A stretch of DNA of 64,000 nucleotides, from the NCBI GenBank assembly GCA_032160705.1, contig JAVHVE010000018.1, positions 62,001 through 126,000 of the forward strand, written 5' to 3'. Positions 15,941-24,875 of the stretch are shown one piece after another. The notes beneath the pieces are model-generated. The model had not been told where the DNA came from, ran no database searches, and saw only the letters and a list, made by a program, of their open reading frames with translations. Each line of letters opens with the position of its first letter. Position 1 is the stretch's first letter. Source of the stretch: QHXM01 sp032160705. GTDB lineage: Bacteria > Acidobacteriota > Blastocatellia > Pyrinomonadales > Pyrinomonadaceae. A program made the position numbers and the translations under genes.

Positions 15941-17377
15941 ATGAGCAGTATCGAGATACTTGCCAACAAGGAATACAAATACGGATTCGTCACTGACATC
16001 GAATCAGATGTCATTCCCAGGGGGCTGAACGAAGAGACCGTCAGGCTGATTTCTGCGAAGAAGAACGAGCCCGATTGGATGCTGGAGTTTCGTCTGAAAG
16101 CCTATCGTCACTGGCTGACGATGGAAGAGCCGCGACACTGGCCGAACATCACGTACCCGGAAGTCAACTACCAGGACATAATTTACTACAGCGCGCCGAA
16201 GCAGAAAGCTAAAAAGGCGAGTCTGGACGAAGTTGATCCAGAGTTGCTACGCACTTTCGAGAAGCTGGGCATTCCTTTGCAGGAGCAGAAGCAACTGGCG
16301 AACGTCGCCGTTGACGCGGTCTTTGATTCGGTGTCGGTCGCGACGACTTACAAAGAGAAGCTGAGAAAGGCCGGAGTCATTTTCTGCTCCTTCTCAGAAG
16401 CCGTGCAGGAACACCCCGATTTAATCCGTCAATATCTCGGCTCAGTCGTCCCCACAAGCGATAATTATTTTGCCGCTCTCAACAGCGCGGTCTTCACGGA
16501 TGGCTCGTTCTGCTTCATCCCGAAGGGCGTGCGCTGCCCGATGGAGTTGTCCACCTACTTCCGCATCAACAATTCCGAGTCAGGACAGTTCGAGCGCACC
16601 CTGATCGTCGCCGAAGAGGGCGCACACGTCTCCTATCTGGAAGGCTGCACCGCGCCAAAGTTTGACAAGAACCAGTTGCACGCGGCTGTTGTGGAATTGA
16701 TTGCCCTTGATGACGCCGAAATCAAATATTCGACCGTGCAGAACTGGTACGCGGGCGATGAGGAAGGCGTCGGCGGCATTTATAATTTTGTGACGAAGCG
16801 CGGGAAATGCGCCGGACGCAATTCCAAGATTTCTTGGACGCAGGTAGAGACAGGTTCGGCGATTACCTGGAAGTACCCGTCGTGCATCCTTCAGGGAGAC
16901 AATTCCGTCGGCGAATTCTACTCGGTCGCCCTGACGAATCACGCGCAGCAGGCCGATACGGGAACGAAGATGATTCATCTGGGCAAGAACACGCGCTCGA
17001 CCATCATCTCGAAAGGTATCTCTGCCGGGCACTCGAACAATAGCTATCGCGGGCTGGTCAAAGTCATGCCGAAGGCGGAAGGCGCGCGTAACTACACGCA
17101 GTGCGATTCGATGTTAATCGGTTCACGTTGCGGTGCGAACACCTTCCCCTATATCGAGGTGATGAACAACACGTCGCGCGTGGAACACGAAGCGTCAACA
17201 TCCAAGATCAGCGAGGAGCAGTTGTTCTACTTACAGCAGCGCGGCATCTCGCAGGAAGACGCTGTCTCGTTAATCATCAACGGATTCTGCAAAGACGTGT
17301 TCCTCCAACTGCCGATGGAGTTTGCGGTTGAAGCAACGCGCCTGCTCGGATTGAAGTTGGAAGGCAGTGTCGGTTAA
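15941..17377 (+). CDS. sufB: Fe-S cluster assembly protein SufB
   Basis: Core subunit of the SufBCD scaffold complex that builds [Fe-S] clusters. 478 residues, full length. Family features include FCFIPKGVRCPMELSTYFR, EEGAHVSYLEGCTAP, the beta-helix core with KRGKCAGRNSKISWTQ, and RNYTQCDSMLIG with the conserved Cys near residue 388. Asn/His-rich MNNTSRVEHEAST follows. It is the first structural gene after the Rrf2 regulator. Confidence 0.97.
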   Translation: MSSIEILANKEYKYGFVTDIESDVIPRGLNEETVRLISAKKNEPDWMLEFRLKAYRHWLTMEEPRHWPNITYPEVNYQDIIYYSAPKQKAKKASLDEVDPELLRTFEKLGIPLQEQKQLANVAVDAVFDSVSVATTYKEKLRKAGVIFCSFSEAVQEHPDLIRQYLGSVVPTSDNYFAALNSAVFTDGSFCFIPKGVRCPMELSTYFRINNSESGQFERTLIVAEEGAHVSYLEGCTAPKFDKNQLHAAVVELIALDDAEIKYSTVQNWYAGDEEGVGGIYNFVTKRGKCAGRNSKISWTQVETGSAITWKYPSCILQGDNSVGEFYSVALTNHAQQADTGTKMIHLGKNTRSTIISKGISAGHSNNSYRGLVKVMPKAEGARNYTQCDSMLIGSRCGANTFPYIEVMNNTSRVEHEASTSKISEEQLFYLQQRGISQEDAVSLIINGFCKDVFLQLPMEFAVEATRLLGLKLEGSVG

Positions 17378-17378
17378 A

Positions 17379-17450
17379 AACAGGGGATGGGTGTCGGGGG
17401 TTAGGGGTTAGATTGCTTTTACCAATCCCTGACCCCCGACCCCTGTCCCC
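17379..17450. repeat. Heptamer-word hairpin 8
   Basis: The left arm (17379-17411) is rich in TAGGGGT/CGGGGGT words. The right arm (17422-17450) is CTGACCC, CCGACCC, CTGTCCCC. This is the GGGG-word version of the same design. Unlike most of the others it does not touch the start codon: a normal GGAG Shine-Dalgarno site (17459-17462) lies between it and sufC. Confidence 0.8.
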
Positions 17451-17472
17451 AAATTTACGGAGTAAATTTATT

Positions 17473-18255
17473 GTGTTAGAGATCAAAGATTTACATGCGG
17501 CCATTGACGGCAACGAGATTCTGAAGGGAATCAATTTGACGATCAGGAAGGGTGAAGTTCACGCCATCATGGGGCCGAACGGGTCTGGAAAATCCACGCT
17601 CGCGAAAGTGCTGGCGGGGCATCCGGCCTATCAGGTGACGAAAGGTGAAGTGTTGTTCGAGGGAAAGAATTTGCTGGAATTAGCGCCGGACGAGCGTGCG
17701 CGCGAAGGCATCTTTCTGGCGTTTCAGTATCCGATTGAAATTCCGGGTGTCTCAAACGCGCAGTTCCTCAGGCTGGCTTACAACGAGAAGCGCAAGCATC
17801 TCGGTGAAGAAGAACTCGACCCGCTTGAGTTCAAGGATTTATTGAAAGAGCGCGCCGCGATTGTGGAGATGGATGCCAGCTTCATGACGCGCGCCGTCAA
17901 CGAGGGCTTTTCGGGCGGCGAGAAAAAGCGCAACGAGATTTTGCAGATGGCCGTTTTGGAGCCGAAGCTGGCCGTGCTGGATGAAACCGATTCGGGGCTG
18001 GACATTGACGCCCTGCGCATTGTCGCCGGGGGCATCAACAAGCTGCAAAATTCGGAGAACGCAATCATTCTCGTAACGCACTACCAGCGGCTGCTCAACT
18101 ACATCGTCCCTGATTTCGTTCATGTGCTCGCCGGAGGCCACATTGTTCGTGAAGGCGGCAAGGAGCTTGCGCTGGAATTGGAAGAGAAGGGTTACGATTG
18201 GATTAAAGCACAGGCGGCGGGGAAAGTTTCGGCCAGTGTGCCGCAGGTGAATTGA
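17473..18255 (+). CDS. sufC: Fe-S cluster assembly ATPase SufC
   Basis: ABC-type ATPase that powers the SufBCD complex. 260 residues from a GTG with GGAG 10 bases upstream; frames further upstream translate repeat DNA. Walker A is MGPNGSGKSTL (about residue 35). The Q-loop region is FLAFQYPIEIPGV, the signature GFSGGEKKRNEILQM, Walker B AVLDETDSGLDIDAL and the H-loop VTHYQRLL. All motifs are intact. It is co-directional and tightly packed with sufD (4-base gap). Confidence 0.97.
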   Translation: MLEIKDLHAAIDGNEILKGINLTIRKGEVHAIMGPNGSGKSTLAKVLAGHPAYQVTKGEVLFEGKNLLELAPDERAREGIFLAFQYPIEIPGVSNAQFLRLAYNEKRKHLGEEELDPLEFKDLLKERAAIVEMDASFMTRAVNEGFSGGEKKRNEILQMAVLEPKLAVLDETDSGLDIDALRIVAGGINKLQNSENAIILVTHYQRLLNYIVPDFVHVLAGGHIVREGGKELALELEEKGYDWIKAQAAGKVSASVPQVN

Positions 18256-18259
18256 AGAA

Positions 18260-19618
18260 ATGGTGTCTCAAATTCTGAAAGAACAGAGCGCGTACTCCGC
18301 ATCATTCCGTGCGCTGCAAGAGAGCAGTGGCGCAGACAGCCCATCGTGGGTCGAGCGTTTGCGCGAGACTGCTTTCGCCAGCTTTGAGAAGCTGGGCTTT
18401 CCGACTGTTGACGGGGAAGAGTGGAAGTACACGAATGTCGCGCCGATTGCGAAAGCGAAGTTCGAGGCAGCTTTCGAGAGCCGGGAAGAGATGACCACGC
18501 TTGATGCCGCCCGGCTGCAATCATTCACTTATCAAGAGGCCAGCTCAAGCCAGTTGGTTTTCGTCAACGGTTTTTATCGCCCGGAGCTTTCATCCATTAA
18601 ATCTTTGCCCGGTGAAGTTGTTGCCATAGACATCGCGGATGCGTTGCAAGAAGAAAAGTATAGTGGTGTCGTTCGCGAGCAACTCGCACGTAGCGCAGAC
18701 TTCAACGAAAACGCTTTCACGGCTTTGAACACCGCTTTCATTGCGAGCGGAGCATTTATTCTCATCCCGAAAGGCGTGCAATTGGACGCGCCCGTGCATC
18801 TGCTTTTCCTGTCCGATGGGAGGTTGCGTCCGACCGTCTCTTTCCCGCGCGTGTTGATCGTTGCGGAAAGCGGCAGCGCGGCGACGGTTATCGAAAGCTA
18901 CGCGGGTATTAGCGAAGACGTTTATTTCACGAATGCGGTCGTGGAGATCAATTTAATGGATGGGGCGCGGCTGACACACAACAAGGTGCAGCGCGAAAGC
19001 GCGGCGGCGTTTCATGTGGCAACGACACAAGTGAGCCTCGCTCGCAATAGCAGCTTCGATACGACGACTATTACGCTCGGCGCAGAGCTTTCGCGCCACA
19101 ATATCAATGTCACGCTCGATGAGGAAGGCGCGGAATGTTGGGTTGACGGGCTCTACCTCGTCGGCACGGGTCAGCACGCTGATACTCACTCCCTGATAGA
19201 TCACCGCCAGCCGCATTGCACGAGCCACCAGCTTTACAAAGGCATTCTTGACGGCAAGTCGCGCGCAGTCTTCAATGGAAAAGTTTTCGTGCGACCGAAT
19301 GCGCAGCAGACTGACGCGAAGCAAACGAACAGGAATCTGCTCCTTTCGAACGAGGCACGCGTGGACACCAAGCCGCAGTTGGAGATTTTTGCGGACGACG
19401 TTAAGTGTGCGCACGGCGCAACCGTCGGGCAGCTTGAAGAAGAAGAGTTGTTTTACTTGGCGAGTCGCGGCCTTGATGCAGACCTGGCGCGAAATCTCCT
19501 GACTTACGGGTTCGCGGAAGAAGTCATCGCTAAAATCAAAGTCGAATCAATCAAGACACAGTTGGACGAAGCGGTTTTGAACCGGCTTCATTCCAATCTG
19601 GAGGCGCAGAGTTTATGA
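18260..19618 (+). CDS. sufD: Fe-S cluster assembly protein SufD
   Basis: Paralogue and partner of SufB in the scaffold complex. 452 residues. It has the N-terminal helical region with FPTVDGEEWKYTNVAPI, then the right-handed beta-helix core, with FILIPKGVQLDAPVHLLF and the C-terminal HGATVGQLEEEELFYLASRG, where the functional His lies. RNLLTYGFAEEVIAKI closes the domain. The stop overlaps the sufS ATG (ATGA). Confidence 0.96.
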   Translation: MVSQILKEQSAYSASFRALQESSGADSPSWVERLRETAFASFEKLGFPTVDGEEWKYTNVAPIAKAKFEAAFESREEMTTLDAARLQSFTYQEASSSQLVFVNGFYRPELSSIKSLPGEVVAIDIADALQEEKYSGVVREQLARSADFNENAFTALNTAFIASGAFILIPKGVQLDAPVHLLFLSDGRLRPTVSFPRVLIVAESGSAATVIESYAGISEDVYFTNAVVEINLMDGARLTHNKVQRESAAAFHVATTQVSLARNSSFDTTTITLGAELSRHNINVTLDEEGAECWVDGLYLVGTGQHADTHSLIDHRQPHCTSHQLYKGILDGKSRAVFNGKVFVRPNAQQTDAKQTNRNLLLSNEARVDTKPQLEIFADDVKCAHGATVGQLEEEELFYLASRGLDADLARNLLTYGFAEEVIAKIKVESIKTQLDEAVLNRLHSNLEAQSL

Positions 19619-20886
19619 GCGTCACAAAGACGAGCTTGCTGGAAACACCAGACATTCTGACAGACGCCCGGTGGGATGTGGAGCGCATCAGGGAAGATTT
19701 CCCCGTGCTCCGGCAGATGGTCAACGGCAAGCCGCTCGTCTATCTGGACAACGCTGCGTCGTCGCAGGTTCCGCAGATCGTGATTGATCGCGGCAGCATC
19801 TATCTCGAACAGGAACACTCGAACATTCACAGAGGCGTGCATTACCTGAGCCAGCGCGCGACGACCGCCTACGAAGGCGCGCGCGAAAAAGTCAAACGCT
19901 TCATCAATGCGCGTGAGGCGCGGGAGTGCATCTTCGTGCGCGGCGCGACCGAAGGCATCAATCTGGTAATGCACGGCTACGGGCGCAAGTTCATAGGTGA
20001 AGGCGATGAAGTCATCATCTCCGCGATGGAGCATCACTCAAACATCGTCCCCTGGCAGATGCTCTGCGAAGAGAAGAATGCGCGGCTTCGTGTCATCCCG
20101 ATGAACGATCAGGGCGAGCTTCTCCTGGACGAATATGACGCGCTCCTTAACGAGCGCACTAAAATCGTCGCCATCGCGCATATCTCAAACGCGCTCGGCA
20201 CAATCAACCCGGTCAAAGAGATGATCGCGCGCGCACACAAGTACGGCGTGCCCGTGCTGCTCGACGGCGCGCAGGGCGCTCCACATTTGACCGTTGACGT
20301 ACAGGATTTGGATTGCGATTTCTATGCGCTGTCAGGGCACAAGATGTTTGCGCCAACGGGCAGCGGCGTCGTTTACGGCAAGGCAGAGCTGCTGGAGAAG
20401 ATGAATCCGTTTCAGGGCGGCGGCAGTATGATTCGCACGGTCAGTTTTGAAAAGACGACTTATGCGGGATTGCCGGATAAGTTTGAAGCGGGGACACCGG
20501 CCATCGCTTCGCAGATCGGCCTCGGCGCAGCGATTGACTATCTGAACAGCATCGGGCGCGAGCAGGCGGTTGCTTACGAGCATGAGCTTTTAACGTATGC
20601 GACTGAAAAGATCAGCGCCATCGAGGGGGTGCGCATCATCGGCACGGCGCGAGAAAAGGCGAGCGTGCTTTCCTTCGTCGTCGACGAGGTACACCCGCAC
20701 GACATCGGCACGATTCTCGACCAGGAAGGAATCGCCGTGCGCGCCGGACACCACTGCGCCCAGCCCGTGATGAAGCGTTTCAAAGTCTCTGCAACAGCGC
20801 GCGCTTCATTTGCTTTTTATAATACTAAGCATGAAGTGGATGCGCTCGTCAGCGCTATCGAGAAGGTAATTGAGGTATTTGGATAA
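19615..20886 (+). CDS. sufS: Cysteine desulfurase SufS
   Basis: PLP enzyme that removes sulfur from cysteine for Fe-S assembly. 423 residues, group II. VYLDNAASSQVP is near residue 43, and RGATEGINLVMH follows. The PLP-binding lysine is in ALSGHKMFAPTGSGVVYG (about residue 243). The catalytic cysteine is in VRAGHHCAQPVMKRF near residue 380. It starts inside the sufD stop, and sufU follows after one base, the SufS-SufU layout in which SufU accepts the persulfide. Confidence 0.97.
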   Translation: MSVTKTSLLETPDILTDARWDVERIREDFPVLRQMVNGKPLVYLDNAASSQVPQIVIDRGSIYLEQEHSNIHRGVHYLSQRATTAYEGAREKVKRFINAREARECIFVRGATEGINLVMHGYGRKFIGEGDEVIISAMEHHSNIVPWQMLCEEKNARLRVIPMNDQGELLLDEYDALLNERTKIVAIAHISNALGTINPVKEMIARAHKYGVPVLLDGAQGAPHLTVDVQDLDCDFYALSGHKMFAPTGSGVVYGKAELLEKMNPFQGGGSMIRTVSFEKTTYAGLPDKFEAGTPAIASQIGLGAAIDYLNSIGREQAVAYEHELLTYATEKISAIEGVRIIGTAREKASVLSFVVDEVHPHDIGTILDQEGIAVRAGHHCAQPVMKRFKVSATARASFAFYNTKHEVDALVSAIEKVIEVFG

Positions 20887-20887
20887 A

Positions 20888-21388
20888 ATGGCATCACCAA
20901 TTTATGAGTTATATAACGAACAAGTAATCGAACATTCTAAGAAGCCGCGTAATTACCGAGAAATGGATGCAGCTAATCGGAAGGCCGAGGGAGTCAATCC
21001 TCTGTGCGGCGATCATCAAATCATATATTTGCAAGTTGAAGATGATGTTATAAAGGATATAAGTTTCATCTGCATCGGAGAAGACAAAGTAAAAAATTGC
21101 GCCATATCGAAGTCATCAGCTAGTATGATGACTAGAAGTCTCAAAGGTAAGACCCTGAAGGATGCCGATACTCTTTTCAATGGGTTTCATGAAATGTTGA
21201 CAGGTGAGTTAAATGAGGCCGCTCAAGACAAATTGGGTCATTTGGGAGTGTTTGCGGGTGTCCGTAAATTCCCGGAGCGCGTAAAATGCGCCACTCTCCC
21301 TTGGCACACGATGCGCGCCGCGCTCAACAATCAGGAGGTCGCTTCAACAGAAGGCGCGCTTGACCCTGCTTCGTCTGCGGGAGGATAA
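20888..21388 (+). CDS. sufU: SufU-type Fe-S assembly sulfurtransfer protein, composition anomaly
   Basis: SufU accepts sulfur from SufS through a Zn site. 166 residues from the ATG directly after the sufS stop. All three ligand cysteines are present: NPLCGDHQI, NCAISKSSASMM and VKCATLPWH. The usual Gly-rich stretch before the second Cys is replaced by a longer one (IGEDKVKNC), an apparent insertion of about four or five residues. DNA of the first 120 or so codons is clearly AT-richer than sufS and than its own 3' end, where GC-rich codons return near 21265. This suggests a replaced or transferred 5' segment. No gene follows for about 300 bases. Confidence 0.88.
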   Translation: MASPIYELYNEQVIEHSKKPRNYREMDAANRKAEGVNPLCGDHQIIYLQVEDDVIKDISFICIGEDKVKNCAISKSSASMMTRSLKGKTLKDADTLFNGFHEMLTGELNEAAQDKLGHLGVFAGVRKFPERVKCATLPWHTMRAALNNQEVASTEGALDPASSAGG

Positions 21389-21404
21389 GTCTTTAATTCC
21401 ACGT

Positions 21405-21609
21405 CAGCCCGTGAAACGGGCGGTATAACAGTAGCCCACAGCGGGAGCTGTGGGAGAATAGCATACGGAAAAATTGATTAAGCCCCGGAGGGGCGACATA
21501 GAATCCAGGAGAAATTTATGTCGCCCCTCCGGGGCTTACTCGCTTCTTCGGTACTTGTTCCCATGACTCACGTCATGGGCTATTGATATGCTGCCCGTTT
21601 CACGGGCTG
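21405..21609. repeat. Concentric nest of three REP-like palindromes (nest 1)
   Basis: From outside in, A is CAGCCCGTGAAACGGGC (21405-21421) with its exact reverse complement at 21593-21609. B is AGCCCACAGCGGG... at 21433-21454, with a diverged inverted partner at 21560-21581. C is AAGCCCCGGAGGGGCGACAT at 21480-21499, with its exact inverse at 21518-21537. Each unit is itself a hairpin. Unit C closely resembles the repeat next to the decayed transposase at 37334-37361. The 296-base gap holds nothing else recognisable. Confidence 0.8.
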
Positions 21610-21684
21610 GGTTTAGGGTGCTGGCAAAGATGGGTGATGCAAGGCATAATAGGTAATCTTTAGCCATCTTAGGGAGTCGGTGAT

Positions 21685-22797
21685 TTGCTTATCAACCGGG
21701 TCGAACTGCGCGAGATTCGTCTGCCGCTCATCCATTTTTTTGAGACGAGCTTTGGGCGCACAACGGAGCGCCGCATTGTGCTCGTGCGTGTCCGCGAAGC
21801 AGACGGCGCGGAAGGCTGGGGCGAATGCACCGCAGGCGAAGGGCCTTTTTACTGCGAGGAGTGGACTGAAAGTGCCTGGAGTACGCTCAAGACATATCTC
21901 GCGCCGATGGTCTTGGGGCGTGAAGCCGAGCGCGCCTCTGATGTCTTCTCATTAATGAAAGCCGTGCGCGGCAATCGCATGGCGAAGGCGGCTCTGGAAA
22001 CGGCGTGCTGGGATTTGGAGTCGAAGCGTGCAGGCATGCCTCTGTGGAAACATCTCGGGGGCGTGCAAAGAGAGATTGCCTGCGGTGTTTCCATCGGCAT
22101 TCAAGACACTGTTGAGGCGCTGCTGGAAAAGATTGCGCGAGAACTCGACGCCGGATACCAGCGCATCAAGATTAAAATCAAGCCCGGCTGGGATGTTAAT
22201 GTTTTGGAAAGAGTGCGCGCTTCCTTTCCTGAGATACGTTTGATGGGCGATGCCAATTCAGCTTACAGTCTGGCGGATGCCGCGCTGTTTCGCTCAATGG
22301 ACGAATTTGATTTGATGATGATCGAGCAGCCGCTCGCCTATGATGACATGCTCGACCACGCCGAATTGCAGAAAAAGGTGCGGACAGCTATCTGTCTGGA
22401 CGAGTCAATCCGCACGCCCGCAGATGCGCGTCATGCAATTGATTTAGAAGCCTGTCGCATCATCAACGTCAAGCTCGGACGTGTTGGCGGCCACGCGGAA
22501 GCGCAAAGGGTGGAGCGCGTCTGTCGTGAAAGAAATATTCCGGTCTGGTGCGGCGGGATGCTGGAATCGGGCATCGGGCGCGCTCACAACATCGCGATGG
22601 CGACGCTTGAAGGCTTTACTTTGCCGGGTGACGTGTCGGCCAGTTCAAGGTATTGGGAAGAGGACATCATTGAGCCGCCAGTCACCGTTACGTCAAACGG
22701 CACGATCATCGCGCCGGATGCGCCAGGGATAGGATTTGAGATCAAACGCGAACGCATAGACAGGCTGACAGTCAGAAAAGAATTCGTTAGTCAGTAG
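21685..22797 (+). CDS. Enolase-superfamily OSBS / N-acylamino acid racemase
   Basis: 370 residues of the NSAR/OSBS subgroup of muconate-lactonising enzymes. The catalytic lysine pair is KIKIKPGWD (about residue 160). Metal ligands are in MGDANSAY, MIEQPLAYDD and CLDESIRTP. The second catalytic Lys is in INVKLGRVGG, and GMLESGIGRAHN is typical of this group. Members make o-succinylbenzoate for menaquinone or racemise N-acylamino acids. No menaquinone genes are nearby, and the next gene is an M20 amidohydrolase, which favours the racemase role. The TTG start has AGGGAG upstream. Confidence 0.88.
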   Translation: MLINRVELREIRLPLIHFFETSFGRTTERRIVLVRVREADGAEGWGECTAGEGPFYCEEWTESAWSTLKTYLAPMVLGREAERASDVFSLMKAVRGNRMAKAALETACWDLESKRAGMPLWKHLGGVQREIACGVSIGIQDTVEALLEKIARELDAGYQRIKIKIKPGWDVNVLERVRASFPEIRLMGDANSAYSLADAALFRSMDEFDLMMIEQPLAYDDMLDHAELQKKVRTAICLDESIRTPADARHAIDLEACRIINVKLGRVGGHAEAQRVERVCRERNIPVWCGGMLESGIGRAHNIAMATLEGFTLPGDVSASSRYWEEDIIEPPVTVTSNGTIIAPDAPGIGFEIKRERIDRLTVRKEFVSQ

Positions 22798-22807
22798 GAC
22801 GTATAAC

Positions 22808-23992
22808 GTGACGAGTGAATTCTCAAAAACGAAAGCAACGGCTGTGCTCGAATTTCTCGAATCGCGCCGGAGCGAGGTGCTGCGGCTAACGCGTTCTCTC
22901 GTTGAGACGGAATCTCCTTCGGGCGATCTTGAGGGCAGCCGCGCTGTGGTGGGGTTGCTGGCGGAAGCAGCACGAAAAGTTGAGGCCGTAAAAAAAATCG
23001 AGCGCATTGAGAGTCCGGGTTACGGCGAGCATCTGCGTATCCGTGCATTTGGTGGCGGGCTGGAAGAGGTGGGCGCAATTCTGCTCATCGGTCATACGGA
23101 CACGGTTCACCCGCGTGGCTCGCTCGATGAGCGTCCCTGGCGTGAGCAGGACGGACGCATTTACGCGCCGGGCATCTTTGATATGAAGGCGAATTGCGCG
23201 CTGGCTCTGGAAGTGATTAACGCCTGCGCGTCGCTCGGTCTGGCCTCAAGCCGCCCGGTTGTTCTCCTGCTGACCTGCGATGAAGAAACCGGAAGCCACA
23301 CCGGGCGCGCTCTGGTTGAAGAGGAAGCGCGAAAAGCAGAGAGCGTGCTTGTGCTTGAGCCGCCTGTCGCCGGAGGCCGCGTGAAGACGGCGCGCAAGGG
23401 GACGGGAATATTTACGTTGGAGGCGCACGGAATTGCCGCGCACGCAGGATTAGAGCCGGAGAAAGGTGCGAGCGCTATCCTTGAGCTGGCGAAACAGGTG
23501 GAGCGCCTGCACGCCATGAACGACCCCTTGCGAGGATTGACGGTCAACGTCGGCGTCATTCAAGGGGGCACGCGCTCAAACGTCGTCGCCGCACACGCTC
23601 GCGCCGAGGTTGACCTGCGCTTTAGCACAGCAGAAGAAGCCAGGCAGCTTGAAGCAATGATGGCGGGCATGCAGCCCTTTGACGAACGAGTGAAACTCAC
23701 CGTCAAAGGCGGCATTAACCGTCCACCGCTCGAACGCAACAGTAAAGTCGCGGCACTTTTCGAGCTGGCGCGGGGCGTAGCCGCCAAACTCGACTTCGAT
23801 TTAACGGAAGTCTCGGTCGGCGGAGCATCTGACGGAAATTTCGCGGCGGCTCTCAATGTAGGCGTCCTCGACGGACTGGGGATAGACGGTGATGGCGCAC
23901 ATGCAACGCACGAGCACATCATTGTGGACGACATCGCGCGGCGCGGCGCGCTGCTCGCGGGACTCATTGCTCTAAAACAGTCTGGAGTCTGA
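22808..23992 (+). CDS. M20-family metallopeptidase (carboxypeptidase G2-like)
   Basis: Zinc amidohydrolase of 394 residues. Metal ligands are in LLIGHTDTVHPRG (about residue 96), APGIFDMKANCAL and TCDEETGSHTG, where the catalytic Glu and metal Glu adjoin. The dimerisation domain starts at KGTGIFTLEAHGIAAHAG. Carboxypeptidase G2-type members remove C-terminal Glu or hydrolyse N-acyl amino acids. It lies 10 bases after the racemase-like gene, so the two may process N-acyl amino acids together. Its last residues (KQSGV) and stop lie within the left arm of hairpin 9. Confidence 0.88.
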   Translation: MTSEFSKTKATAVLEFLESRRSEVLRLTRSLVETESPSGDLEGSRAVVGLLAEAARKVEAVKKIERIESPGYGEHLRIRAFGGGLEEVGAILLIGHTDTVHPRGSLDERPWREQDGRIYAPGIFDMKANCALALEVINACASLGLASSRPVVLLLTCDEETGSHTGRALVEEEARKAESVLVLEPPVAGGRVKTARKGTGIFTLEAHGIAAHAGLEPEKGASAILELAKQVERLHAMNDPLRGLTVNVGVIQGGTRSNVVAAHARAEVDLRFSTAEEARQLEAMMAGMQPFDERVKLTVKGGINRPPLERNSKVAALFELARGVAAKLDFDLTEVSVGGASDGNFAAALNVGVLDGLGIDGDGAHATHEHIIVDDIARRGALLAGLIALKQSGV

Positions 23993-24059
23993 AGTCAAAA
24001 GACAAAGAATTGTTTTTGACCAGTTGACTTCAGACTCTGAGACTCCAGACTCCAGACTC
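23976..24059. repeat. Heptamer-word hairpin 9
   Basis: The left arm (23976-23994) is CAGTCTG, GAGTCTG, AAGTC and overlaps the M20 stop codon. The right arm (24024-24059) is GACTTCA, GACTCTGA, GACTCCA, GACTCCA, GACTCT. The left arm is shorter than the right. The exonuclease III ATG lies 4 bases after the arm, again with no Shine-Dalgarno site. Confidence 0.8.
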
Positions 24060-24063
24060 TCTT

Positions 24064-24834
24064 ATGAAACTTGCTACGTGGAATGTTAATTCGATAACCG
24101 CGCGGCTGCCGCTGGTGACGCGATGGCTGGAGGCGGCGCGCCCGGACGTGCTCTGCTTGCAGGAGTTGAAATGCCTGGACGAGAAGTTTCCGACAGAAGC
24201 ATTTGCTGAACTCGGCTACCATGCGGAAGTCTTCGGGCAGAGAACTTACAACGGCGTGGCGATTCTCTCGCGGACACCTTGCGAGGACGCGCGGCGCGGC
24301 TTTCCTGACGCCGAGGAGGGAGCGCATGCGCGCCTGCTCGCAGCAACGGTCGGGGGCGTGCGCGTCGTCAACGTTTACGTTCCGAACGGACAATTCGTCG
24401 GCTCGGACAAATATCGCTTCAAGCTCGAATGGATGCAGCGCCTGCGCCGCTTCTTCGACGAAGACTACAAACGAAGCGAGCCTGTGCTGCTCTGCGGTGA
24501 TTTCAACGTTGCGCCGGAAGAGCGCGACGTGCACGACCCGGCAGCGTGGGAAGGGCATGTTCTGTTCAGTAAGCGCGAGCGCGCCGCGCTCGAAAAAATC
24601 CGGGAGTGGGGATTTATAGATGCCTTCCGCCTGCACACGGAGGAAGAGGGGCATTATTCATGGTGGGATTACCGGCAAGGGTCGTTTCGGCGTAATGCGG
24701 GGCTGCGGATAGACCACATCTGGGTCTCGGAATCGCTCGCCGGGCGTTGCCGGGAATCCTGGATTGATAAAGAGCCGCGCACGTGGGAGCGTCCATCCGA
24801 TCACACGCCCGTCGTGGCGAGCTTCGATATATAA
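24064..24834 (+). CDS. xth: Exodeoxyribonuclease III
   Basis: AP endonuclease and 3'-5' exonuclease for base-excision repair. 256 residues. Catalytic residues are visible in MKLATWNVNSITARL, CLQELKCLDEKFP (metal Glu), LLCGDFNVAPEERDVHD, RIDHIWVS and PSDHTPVVASF (catalytic His). All motifs of the EEP-fold Xth group are present. The start codon follows a heptamer hairpin arm. Confidence 0.96.
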   Translation: MKLATWNVNSITARLPLVTRWLEAARPDVLCLQELKCLDEKFPTEAFAELGYHAEVFGQRTYNGVAILSRTPCEDARRGFPDAEEGAHARLLAATVGGVRVVNVYVPNGQFVGSDKYRFKLEWMQRLRRFFDEDYKRSEPVLLCGDFNVAPEERDVHDPAAWEGHVLFSKRERAALEKIREWGFIDAFRLHTEEEGHYSWWDYRQGSFRRNAGLRIDHIWVSESLAGRCRESWIDKEPRTWERPSDHTPVVASFDI

Positions 24835-24875
24835 GGTACGCAGGAAGATTTTTTACCCGATCTCAGGAGTTGGCA

